DNA of 5,001 bases from Deltaproteobacteria bacterium (lineage in GTDB: Bacteria; Desulfobacterota; Desulfarculia; Adiutricales; Adiutricaceae). Position 1 is the first letter of the stretch, and each line of letters opens with the position of its first letter. This document shows positions 1-5,001 of the stretch, in pieces. The notes under the pieces were generated by a model. That model was not told the origin of the DNA, did not search any database, and saw only the letters and a list, made by a program, of their open reading frames with translations. A program made the position numbers and the translations under genes. The stretch covers positions 1 through 5,001 of the forward strand of contig JAITJB010000249.1 of the NCBI GenBank assembly GCA_031279155.1, written 5' to 3'.

Positions 1-1
1 A

Positions 2-751
2 GCCTTAAAAGAAGCCAATCTCATGCAATTTCCGGCTGTTTTAGGCGGAGTGGTACCCATTGTCAACTTAGACGGCTTCAATAATAACGAGCTAGTCTTA
101 AGTGGCCGGGTCTTAGCCGACATCTTCCAAGGCGTTATCACTAAGTGGGACGATCCAGCCATCGCCGCTTTAAACCCTGGCAAGAAATTAAGCTCCGACA
201 ATATCAATGTAGTTCACCGCTCAGACAGTAGCGGTACTTCGGCTATCTTCACCAACTACCTCTCGCAGATGTCGCCTGAGTGGAAGGATAAGGTCGGCGC
301 CGGTAAATCAGTTAACTGGCCTGTGGGCTCCGGTCAAAAGGGTAACGACAACGTGGCCGGCTCCGTTAAAAGGACAAAAAACAGCATTGGTTACGTCGAG
401 TACGCCTTTGCTTACGAAAACAAAATTGTCTGGACTTCGCTCATCAACAAAAACGGCAAGACCATTAGCCCCTCGGTAGAAACTTTTTCCGCCGCCGCTA
501 AAAACGCCAAGTGGGACCGCAGCGCCGATTATTACATTTGGCTAGTCAACGAAGCTGGCGACGACTCCTGGCCCATCGCTGCCGCTACTTTCATCTTGAT
601 CCGCCGCGATAAGCCGGCAGCCGTGGAATCGGTCACCAAGTTTTTTGATTGGTGCTTTAAAAACGGCGACCAAGAGGCCGTCAATCTTCAATACGTGCCC
701 CTACCTGCAAGCCTTAAAGACGACATCAGGGGCTATTGGCAAGCTAAATAG
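2..751 (+). CDS. pstS: Phosphate ABC transporter substrate-binding protein PstS, 5'-truncated by the window edge
   Basis: This is the periplasmic receptor that binds inorganic phosphate and delivers it to the PstCAB importer. The reading frame is open from base 2, so the true start lies outside the window; the ATG at 23 falls inside the conserved QFP-GGVVP-VN segment and is not a start. The visible part is 249 residues. The family is usually about 320-350, so roughly the first 80-100 residues, including the signal peptide and the first phosphate-binding loop, are missing. In fragment numbering, RSDSSGTS at 73-80 matches the phosphate loop of E. coli PstS: R73, D75, S77, G78 and T79 correspond to R135, D137, S139, G140 and T141. 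Other family marks are FQGVITKWDDP (about 43-53), the GQKGND loop (111-116), NSIGYVEYA (127-135) and WPIAAATFIL near the C-terminus. It ends with TAG at 749-751, followed by an intrinsic terminator and no pstCAB, so it is last in its operon or transcribed alone. Its promoter and any Pho box are out of view. Confidence 0.95.
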   Translation, partial: ALKEANLMQFPAVLGGVVPIVNLDGFNNNELVLSGRVLADIFQGVITKWDDPAIAALNPGKKLSSDNINVVHRSDSSGTSAIFTNYLSQMSPEWKDKVGAGKSVNWPVGSGQKGNDNVAGSVKRTKNSIGYVEYAFAYENKIVWTSLINKNGKTISPSVETFSAAAKNAKWDRSADYYIWLVNEAGDDSWPIAAATFILIRRDKPAAVESVTKFFDWCFKNGDQEAVNLQYVPLPASLKDDIRGYWQAK

Positions 752-770
752 CGCCTCTTTGACTACCCTA

Positions 771-793
771 GGGGGCGCTAAGTAGGCGCCCCC
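771..793 (+). repeat. GC-rich hairpin just after pstS
   Basis: GGGGGCGC at 771-778 pairs perfectly with GCGCCCCC at 786-793 around a 7-base loop, an 8-bp stem made only of G-C pairs. It begins 20 bases after the pstS stop and is followed by seven A, not T, so it is not itself a canonical intrinsic terminator for the + strand. It probably acts together with the terminator just downstream, as a pause site or as a barrier protecting the 3' end of the pstS mRNA. That role is inferred. Confidence 0.6.
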
Positions 794-795
794 CC

Positions 796-838
796 AAAAA
801 AACAAGGGCTGCAGAATCACTCTGCGGCCTTTTTTTTT
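796..838 (+). terminator. Intrinsic (Rho-independent) terminator of pstS
   Basis: The core stem pairs 804-815 with 821-832 around the 5-base loop ATCAC; GCAGA/TCTGC forms the top, and two G-T pairs (806-830 and 810-826) lie lower down. A run of nine T (830-838) follows. The seven A at 796-802 face this T run, so the stem can extend past one mismatch (803/833). The same symmetry would place T7 after the hairpin on the other strand, so it could work in both directions, although no converging gene is in view. Confidence 0.88.
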
Positions 839-871
839 GGGCTAATGATATTTTGATATTTTATTGCCCAC

Positions 872-900
872 TAGACCCGGTGACCGATCTCTGATATTAT
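872..900 (+). promoter_or_regulatory. Weak candidate sigma-70-type promoter
   Basis: TAGACC at 872-877 matches TTGACA at four of six positions. It is separated by 17 bases from TATTAT at 895-900, which matches TATAAT at five of six. Spacing is ideal but the -35 is poor. A transcript starting near 907 would have a leader of about 355 bases before the TAXI gene, carrying all the hairpins described here. In AT-rich DNA such matches arise by chance, so this is only a candidate. Confidence 0.25.
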
Positions 901-913
901 CGACAAATCATTT

Positions 914-944
914 AAACCGATCGGGTTTGAGCGCATTAATGCGC
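914..944. repeat. Two adjacent small inverted repeats
   Basis: AAACC at 914-918 pairs with GGTTT at 924-928 around a 5-base centre. Two bases later, GCGCATTAATGCGC at 931-944 is a perfect 14-bp palindrome. Dyads of this size often serve as binding sites for dimeric regulators. They lie just downstream of the weak promoter candidate at 872-900, where a bound repressor could act. The symmetry is visible; the regulatory role is inferred. Confidence 0.4.
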
Positions 945-971
945 CTCCCATGGTTTTAGTCCGGCGCCTTA

Positions 972-1003
972 AAATATACCTGATTGATAACTATGGTATA
1001 TTT
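972..1003. repeat. Perfect 9-bp AT-rich inverted repeat
   Basis: AAATATACC at 972-980 is the exact reverse complement of GGTATATTT at 995-1003, with a 14-base spacer. The half-site centres are 23 bp apart, about two helical turns, which would suit a dimeric DNA-binding regulator contacting one face. It could also form an RNA hairpin with a large loop. No known operator is recognised. Confidence 0.45.
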
Positions 1004-1136
1004 GTCCAGCTCCGGGCCAATGGGTTTTTAACATAGAAGCGAAAATTTTTTGTTCTGGAAAAAGACCGTTCTAGGTCTAGGTTCATTTTTTTTGGGCGGG
1101 CCGGCAAGATTAGCCAAGGCTTTTAAGGACTATTTG

Positions 1137-1160
1137 TGGTTGGCTAAGCTTAGCCAACCA
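1137..1160. repeat. Perfect 24-bp palindrome
   Basis: The two 12-base arms, 1137-1148 and 1149-1160, are exact reverse complements with no spacer, centred on AAGCTT. Each arm contains the TTGGCTAAG / CTTAGCCAA pattern, so the palindrome includes one TGGCT and one AGCCA of the surrounding cluster. A perfect dyad of this length without a loop fits a DNA operator better than an RNA hairpin. No T tract follows, so it is not an intrinsic terminator. Confidence 0.75.
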
Positions 1161-1179
1161 TGGCTTTAAACAAGCCATG
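1159..1179 (+). repeat. 8-bp hairpin with alternative partner
   Basis: CATGGCTT at 1159-1166 pairs exactly with AAGCCATG at 1172-1179 around a 5-base loop. The same left arm is equally complementary to AAGCCATG at 1211-1218, and its first seven bases less the last position match the AGCCATG at 1202-1208. The first two bases overlap the end of the 24-bp palindrome, so the two structures compete in an RNA. Confidence 0.6.
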
Positions 1180-1183
1180 CATA

Positions 1184-1209
1184 GCATGTATAGTCATCTA
1201 TAGCCATGC
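1184..1209 (+). repeat. Bulged 10-bp hairpin in the leader
   Basis: GCATG-TATAG (1184-1193) pairs with CTATA (1198-1202) and CATGC (1205-1209) around the tetraloop TCAT, leaving a 2-base bulge at 1203-1204. It spans three units of the 10-bp array, so the same bases serve as direct and inverted repeats. The pairing is seen in the sequence; whether it forms in vivo is unknown. Confidence 0.45.
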
Positions 1210-1250
1210 AAAGCCATGTATAAGCCAAAAGCAAGCCCGCCAATATCTAC

Positions 1251-1255
1251 AGGAG
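1251..1255 (+). promoter_or_regulatory. Shine-Dalgarno site that decides the TAXI start
   Basis: AGGAG at 1251-1255 stands 7 bases before ATG at 1263, the usual spacing. The in-frame TTG at 1257 is only 1 base from it and cannot be used efficiently, so the ATG two codons later is chosen as start. An in-frame TAA at 1221-1223 rules out a much longer upstream extension. Confidence 0.85.
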
Positions 1256-1262
1256 ATTGGTC

Positions 1263-2258
1263 ATGTTTGGCAAAAATTTTCTTAAGCGAGTTACCTTAGC
1301 CTTAATTTTGGGCGCCTTAATTGTCACCTCCCCGGTCATAGTTGAAGCCCAAGAATCTGAGAAGTTTTTCCCCTTAGGCACCGGCGGCATTAGCGGCGTC
1401 TATTACCCGGCTGGCGGCGCCATCTGCCGCCTAGTTGACGTTGGCCGCCGCAAAGGAGAGCACAACATCCGCTGTACCGTTGAGTCCACCGGGGCCTCGG
1501 TTTACAACGTAAACTCCCTGCGTACCGGCGATCTGGCCTTAGGTATCGTTCAGTCCGACGTTGAATATCAAGCTTATAACGGTACTGAGTCATTTAAAGA
1601 AATCGGCCCCAACCCGGATCTGAGAGTGCTTTTTAACCTCCAATCCGAGGCTTTCACTTTGGTCGTCCGCCGCGACGCCAACATCAAGACCTTCGAGGAT
1701 CTAGCCGGAAAGCGCATGAACATAGGCGATCCCGGCTCTGGCAACCGCAACACCTTGGAACTTCTGATGCGCGAATACGGTTGGACAGCTGAAATCTTTA
1801 AGTTAGCTACCGACCTTAAGCCCGCCGAGATGGCTGGAGCTTTGTGCGACAACAAAATTGACGCCTACGTCTACGTCATCGCCCATCCCAATGGATCGGT
1901 CACCGAAGCCTCGACCACCTGCGACTCCCATCTGGTCTCTCTGACCGGACCGAAGATCGACGAATTTGTCAAAAAATATCCCTTCTATCCTCCAGCCGTT
2001 ATACCTGGTAAAATGTATAAGGGTACTGATGAGGACACCATCACCTTTGGCCCCAAGGCCGTCTTATTAACAAGTGTCAATCTACCTGAGGAAGCGGCTT
2101 ACATTATCACTAAGTCGGTTTTCAGTAATTTAGAAGAGTTTAAAGAACTGCATCCTGCTCTCTCGAAGCTAACGGCTCAGTCTATGTTGGAAGGCAGTAC
2201 CGTGCCTTTCCATCCAGGAGCTGAGAGATACTTCAAAGAAGTTGGCCTTCTCAAATAG
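1263..2258 (+). CDS. TAXI-family TRAP transporter solute-binding protein
   Basis: This is a 331-residue periplasmic receptor of the TAXI class of TRAP transporters, which captures a solute and delivers it to the membrane permease. A signal peptide is clear: positive MFGKNFLKR, a hydrophobic core at about 10-27, and likely cleavage after VEA at residue 29. The mature protein starts with the family glycine-rich segment LGTGGISGVYYPAGG (38-52). It continues with ESTGASVYNVNSLRTGDLALGIVQSD (74-99), VRRDANIKTFEDLAGKR (135-151), GDPGSGNRNT (155-164), and a C-terminal FHPGAERYF motif (316-324). Length matches the family. Four cysteines (55, 71, 195, 220) lie in contexts I recall from proteobacterial relatives and may form two disulfides in the periplasm. 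The fused TRAP permease follows after 148 bases, as is normal for this class. The substrate is unknown; some TAXI systems have been linked to dicarboxylates or glutamate, but that cannot be assigned here. Confidence 0.95.
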   Translation: MFGKNFLKRVTLALILGALIVTSPVIVEAQESEKFFPLGTGGISGVYYPAGGAICRLVDVGRRKGEHNIRCTVESTGASVYNVNSLRTGDLALGIVQSDVEYQAYNGTESFKEIGPNPDLRVLFNLQSEAFTLVVRRDANIKTFEDLAGKRMNIGDPGSGNRNTLELLMREYGWTAEIFKLATDLKPAEMAGALCDNKIDAYVYVIAHPNGSVTEASTTCDSHLVSLTGPKIDEFVKKYPFYPPAVIPGKMYKGTDEDTITFGPKAVLLTSVNLPEEAAYIITKSVFSNLEEFKELHPALSKLTAQSMLEGSTVPFHPGAERYFKEVGLLK

Positions 2259-2297
2259 CCTCCCTTGATCTAAATCACACTCAGGTATCAATCTTTT

Positions 2298-2352
2298 ACC
2301 GTCAACCGGTCGAGAAACGCCTATAGGATCGTTTCTCAGCCGGTTGCACGGT
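2298..2352 (+). repeat. Large intercistronic hairpin between receptor and permease genes
   Basis: Three nested pairings form one long stem: ACCGT (2298-2302) with ACGGT (2348-2352), CAACCGG (2303-2309) with CCGGTTG (2340-2346), and GAGAAACG (2312-2319) with CGTTTCTC (2330-2337). That gives 20 Watson-Crick pairs, interrupted only by a bulged C at 2347 and a small internal mismatch at 2310-2311/2338-2339, around a 10-base loop. It starts 39 bases after the TAXI stop. What follows is T-rich (CTTTACTTGTTTAAATTTTT) but lacks an immediate T run, so it is at best a leaky terminator. The likely role, inferred, is to protect the upstream mRNA or attenuate read-through, so that receptor outnumbers permease. 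Confidence 0.75.
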
Positions 2353-2395
2353 CTTTACTTGTTTAAATTTTTATTTTGATTGTTCAAACTCGGTT

Positions 2396-2401
2396 AGGCG
2401 G
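2396..2401 (+). promoter_or_regulatory. Weak Shine-Dalgarno site of the permease gene
   Basis: AGGCGG at 2396-2401 matches AGGAGG except at one base and lies 5 bases before ATG at 2407. An in-frame TAG at 2395-2397 excludes any earlier start. The poorer site, compared with AGGAG ahead of the TAXI gene, fits lower translation of the permease. Confidence 0.55.
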
Positions 2402-2406
2402 TATTC

Positions 2407-5001
2407 ATGAAATCAGGGCATAAAGCTGGTAGTTCGGATATAATTAGGCAGATGCTGGAAAAAGAGACCGGTCGGCGAAAGCCCACTGGTTGGTCCCACG
2501 TGGTCATCATTGTCATAGCCATCACCTGGGCCTTAGTTCAGCTTTGGATAACCAGCCCCATACCCTATACGGTTGGCTTTGGGATCTTAAACGATACGGC
2601 TACCCGCTCGCTCCACTTAGCGTTCGCCGTCTTTTTAGCCTACCTAGGCTTTCCCATGTTTAAGCGCGGCCCTCTTGAACGAATCCCCATCTACGATTGG
2701 CTAATGGCCTTAATGGCCGCCTTTTGCGCCAGCTATCTGTTTATCTTTCAAGATCAACTGGCCAGAAGGCCAGGGCTACCGACCAGAGAAGACATCATCG
2801 TCGCCGCCTTTGGCGTTTTGTTTCTCTTAGAGGCTACTAGAAGGGTCATGGGCTTACCGCTGACCATTGTGGCCATTGTCTTTTTGTCCTACGCCTTTAT
2901 GGGCCCCTACGCCCCGGACATCATCGCCCACCGGGGGGCGACCATCTCGCGGGCGGCTTCTCAGTATTGGTTGACCCAAGAAGGCGTTTTTGGCGTGCCC
3001 TTGGGGGTCTCGGCTAGTTTCGTCTTCCTCTACGTCTTATTTGGGGCCATGTTAGAGAACGCCGGGGCCGGAAATTACTTGACCGCCCTCTCCTTTGCCC
3101 TCTTAGGGCAACTGCGGGGCGGCCCGGCTAAGGCGGCGGTGGTGGCCTCAGGCTTAAATGGACTAATTTCTGGTTCTTCCATCGCTAACGTCTTAACCAC
3201 TGGTCCGGTGACCATCCTTTTGATGAAAAAGGTCGGTTTTTCGGCTGAAAAGGCCGGGGCGGTTGAGGTCTCAGCTAGCTCTAATGGCCAGATCATGCCC
3301 CCGGTCATGGGGGCGGCGGCCCTCTTAATGGCTGAATACACCAACATGCCCTACTCGCAGCTCATTAAGCACGCCTTTGTCCCGGCCATTTTGGCTTACC
3401 TATCTCTTCTATACATCGTCCACTTAGAAGCCTGTAAAATGGGCATGCAGCCGGTGCCTAGGCCGCACTCGCCCCTTAGCGGTAGGCTAATTAGATTTGG
3501 GCTCATAACCTCTTCTTCTCTAATTATCTTAGGCGGCCTCTATTACCTGATGGCCTGGATCCCTTCGGTCTTTGGCGGCTATTCCTGGCTAGTTTTCGCC
3601 TTAATTTTGATAGTCGGCTACGTTATCTTGTTGGAAGCTTCCATGAGATTTCCTGAGCTCCCCGAAGGCGATCTCGAGTCGCTGATGCATTTTAAGACGG
3701 CCACCCCGGTCATCTTTAGCGGGCTTTATTTTTTAATGCCCACCGGCACCTTGGTATGGGGCCTAATGGTTATGGAGATGAGTCCAGGGCTAGCCGCCTA
3801 TTACGGCTGCCTACTTATGATTTTTATCCTCCTAACCCAAAAACCTTATTTGGCCTGGCGGCGTAAGCAGCCCATACTGCCGCCCTTTAAATTTGGGGTC
3901 TCAAGACTTCTTTCAAGCTTTGTCAACGGCTCAAAAAACATGGTCGGTATTGGTCTAGCTACCGGTACCGCTGGCATCATGGTCGGAACCGTGAGCTTAA
4001 CCGGCGTGGGCCAGGTCTTAGCCATGTTAGTTGAGCAGATTTCAGGCGGGTATCTGCCGGCGGTCTTAGTCATGACGGCCATTTTAGCCATCTTTTTGGG
4101 CATGGGCCTTCCGACCACAGCCAACTACATCATCGTCTCAACTCTCTTAGCCCCGGTCATCTACAACCTCTCAGCCGCCCACGGTCTAGGCATCCCCATT
4201 TTGGCCGTCCACATGTTTTGCCTCTACTTTGGGGTCATGGCTGACGCCACCCCGCCGGTGGCTCTGGCGGCTTTTGCCGCCTCAGGCATATCGGGCGGCA
4301 ACCCCTTTCAGACAGGGGTCCAGGGCTTTATCTACGAACTAAGAACAGCAGTTTTGCCCTTTGTCTTCGTCTACAACCAAGAAATTCTCTTATTAAACAT
4401 TAAAAACGCCTTTCACTTTATATGGATATTTTTAACCTCGATCCTAGCCTGTTTTGCCTTTGCCAGCGCCACTCAGAGGTGGATGTTCGTCAAAGCTAAA
4501 GCTTACGAGATAGTCCTTCTGTTATTATCCATGGTCTTTCTGTTTAGGCCAGATATACCTTTAAACCGGCTTTATAAGCCTTTTAGGGAACTACCGCCGG
4601 TTTTGGTCAATGAGACCGTGGAATCGCTGCCGCCAGACGCCGATATTAGGCTCCACATTATCACCCATTTTATTAACGGCCATATTACCGATCAAGTTGT
4701 CGTCCTCCCCTTCACCGGGACTACGGCCAGAGAAAGGCTGATTTCTGCCGGGGTTTACCTAGGCTTAGAAGACGGCAAACTGATGGTCAAAAACGTGGCC
4801 TTCAATAGCCGGCTTGAAAGGCTCGGTATCAACATGGACGACCCGACCCAGGTCTTAGGTATAGAGGTCCCAAACACGGCTCAACCGGCCAAATGGCTCT
4901 TTAACATCCCCGGACTACTAATTTTGGGTTTTGTGGTTGCCAGCCAATTACTCCGCCAGCGGCGGCAAAAAGACTCGATAAACGGCGCCAAAGGGGTAAC
5001 C
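2407..5001 (+). CDS. Fused TRAP transporter permease (small and large subunits in one chain), 3' end cut by the window
   Basis: This is the inner-membrane permease that moves the TAXI-bound solute into the cell, presumably driven by a sodium or proton gradient as in characterised TRAP systems. The frame is open for 865 codons to the edge without a stop. After a charged cytoplasmic start (1-30), the small-subunit (DctQ-like) helices run from about 31 to 165. The large-subunit (DctM-like) part spans about 190-660 and shows its two pseudo-symmetric signature regions. The first is GLISGSSIANVLTTG (252-266) with SSNGQIMPPVMGAAA (291-305). The second is FLGMGLPTTANYI (563-575) with YFGVMADATPPVALAAFAAS (607-626). 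More hydrophobic segments follow (about 668-688 and 697-713), then a polar region at about 714-829 and a last helix at about 833-849 followed by a basic tail. This extension resembles what is annotated as DUF3394 in long fused permeases, a family recalled rather than searched. Such proteins are about 850-880 residues, so few residues are probably missing. Confidence 0.95.
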   Translation, partial: MKSGHKAGSSDIIRQMLEKETGRRKPTGWSHVVIIVIAITWALVQLWITSPIPYTVGFGILNDTATRSLHLAFAVFLAYLGFPMFKRGPLERIPIYDWLMALMAAFCASYLFIFQDQLARRPGLPTREDIIVAAFGVLFLLEATRRVMGLPLTIVAIVFLSYAFMGPYAPDIIAHRGATISRAASQYWLTQEGVFGVPLGVSASFVFLYVLFGAMLENAGAGNYLTALSFALLGQLRGGPAKAAVVASGLNGLISGSSIANVLTTGPVTILLMKKVGFSAEKAGAVEVSASSNGQIMPPVMGAAALLMAEYTNMPYSQLIKHAFVPAILAYLSLLYIVHLEACKMGMQPVPRPHSPLSGRLIRFGLITSSSLIILGGLYYLMAWIPSVFGGYSWLVFALILIVGYVILLEASMRFPELPEGDLESLMHFKTATPVIFSGLYFLMPTGTLVWGLMVMEMSPGLAAYYGCLLMIFILLTQKPYLAWRRKQPILPPFKFGVSRLLSSFVNGSKNMVGIGLATGTAGIMVGTVSLTGVGQVLAMLVEQISGGYLPAVLVMTAILAIFLGMGLPTTANYIIVSTLLAPVIYNLSAAHGLGIPILAVHMFCLYFGVMADATPPVALAAFAASGISGGNPFQTGVQGFIYELRTAVLPFVFVYNQEILLLNIKNAFHFIWIFLTSILACFAFASATQRWMFVKAKAYEIVLLLLSMVFLFRPDIPLNRLYKPFRELPPVLVNETVESLPPDADIRLHIITHFINGHITDQVVVLPFTGTTARERLISAGVYLGLEDGKLMVKNVAFNSRLERLGINMDDPTQVLGIEVPNTAQPAKWLFNIPGLLILGFVVASQLLRQRRQKDSINGAKGVT

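Larger units (their letters stand above)
839..1110. other. Gene-free stretch with several inverted repeats
   Basis: No convincing coding region was found here: there is no start with a Shine-Dalgarno site and no frame resembling a protein. It holds a weak candidate promoter at 872-900, small palindromes at 914-944, an inverted repeat at 972-1003, a tandem CTAGGT CTAGGT at 1071-1082, and a T8 run at 1086-1093. The AT-rich part at 1021-1060 contains short A and T tracts. Together with the repeat cluster that follows, it forms an unusually long upstream region for the TRAP genes. Confidence 0.6.
1112..1238. repeat. Cluster of AGCCA/TGGCT pentamers, partly phased at about 10 bp
   Basis: AGCCA occurs at 1112, 1152, 1173, 1202, 1212 and 1223, and its reverse complement TGGCT at 1141 and 1161: eight copies in 116 bases, where about 0.2 is expected by chance. 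From 1173 on the copies fall into a degenerate tandem array with consensus close to TAGCCATGTA. The AG of each unit lies at 1173, 1183, 1192, 1202, 1212, 1223 and 1234, steps of 9-11 bases; the units at 1183, 1192 and 1234 are imperfect. The array ends 12 bases before the Shine-Dalgarno site of the TAXI gene. One-turn phasing suggests several protein subunits bound on one face of the DNA, while the intermixed inverted copies also allow RNA hairpins. It fits no repeat family I recognise. Confidence 0.7.

Noticed and set aside
218..241. Serine in place of glycine in the PstS phosphate loop (RSDSSGT instead of R-DGSGT)
   Set aside because: The ligand residues R, D, S, G and T are kept, and to my recollection this variant is common in PstS proteins, so it is not a functional anomaly.
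871..1080. CTAGACC at 871-877 and GGTCTAG at 1074-1080 as a long-range inverted repeat
   Set aside because: A single 7-bp match about 200 bases apart is not unusual in a region of this size and has no supporting context.
1063..1093. Possible second intrinsic terminator (AGACC/GGTCT stem, then T8)
   Set aside because: The stem has only 5 bp and the T run begins 8 bases after it, so it is too weak to call as a terminator.
1191..1217. Pho box in the GTCAT/GCCAT repeats upstream of the TAXI gene, suggested by pstS nearby
   Set aside because: PhoB boxes are 11-bp direct repeats around TGTCA. Here the period is 10 bp and the core is mostly GCCAT, so the match is not good enough.
1219..1224. TATAAG at 1219-1224 as a -10 element of a proximal promoter
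   Set aside because: No acceptable -35 lies 16-18 bases upstream, and TATA-like strings are a by-product of the repeat array.
1257..1262. TTG at 1257 as the start of the TAXI gene
   Set aside because: It lies 1 base from the AGGAG site, while ATG at 1263 has 7-base spacing and gives a normal signal peptide.
1390..1855. Open frames on the minus strand (1390-1593 and 1574-1855) inside the TAXI gene
   Set aside because: Both lie wholly within a well-supported + strand gene, have no ribosome binding site, and translate to arginine/serine-rich sequence with no family resemblance.
3075..4124. Open frames on the minus strand (3075-3347 and 3846-4124) inside the permease gene
   Set aside because: They are antisense shadows of the conserved transmembrane part of the permease, produced by its codon bias; no independent start signals or recognisable protein.

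Overview
The window reads like a Gram-negative bacterial chromosome, probably a proteobacterium in the broad sense (Pseudomonadota or Desulfobacterota). The basis is the four-cysteine TAXI receptor with a signal peptide, paired with a fused TRAP permease of a kind I associate with those groups. This is inference from recalled family patterns, not a search. Base composition is moderate (about half G+C by eye). Codon use is similar in all three genes, with many TTA leucines beside GCC, GTC, GGC and ATC, so nothing in the coding parts looks recently transferred. No insertion sequence, CRISPR array, tRNA or rRNA was seen.

Layout, all on the + strand: (1) 2-751, the 3' three quarters of pstS, the periplasmic phosphate-binding protein of the Pst ABC importer, entering from the left edge. 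(2) 771-838, a GC-rich hairpin and then a strong intrinsic terminator, ending the pstS transcript; no pstC, pstA or pstB follows. (3) 839-1262, a gene-free stretch of about 420 bases rich in inverted repeats. Its last 130 bases hold a dense cluster of AGCCA/TGGCT pentamers, a perfect 24-bp palindrome and further hairpins. (4) 1263-2258, a complete TAXI-family TRAP solute-binding protein with signal peptide. (5) 2298-2352, a large imperfect hairpin in the 148-base gap. (6) 2407 to the right edge, a fused small-plus-large (QM) TRAP permease with a C-terminal extension. It is open at the edge and probably nearly complete.

The TAXI receptor and the fused permease should together form one secondary, ion-driven importer: the receptor catches an organic acid-like substrate in the periplasm and hands it to the permease. 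The substrate cannot be read from sequence. pstS is a separate unit. Both systems deliver solutes through periplasmic receptors, but nothing else links them.

The coding content is conventional. The part worth a second look is the non-coding leader at about 1110-1240, where phased repeats and mutually exclusive pairings suggest an operator array or a structured RNA leader controlling the TRAP genes. The intercistronic hairpin at 2298-2352 is the second.
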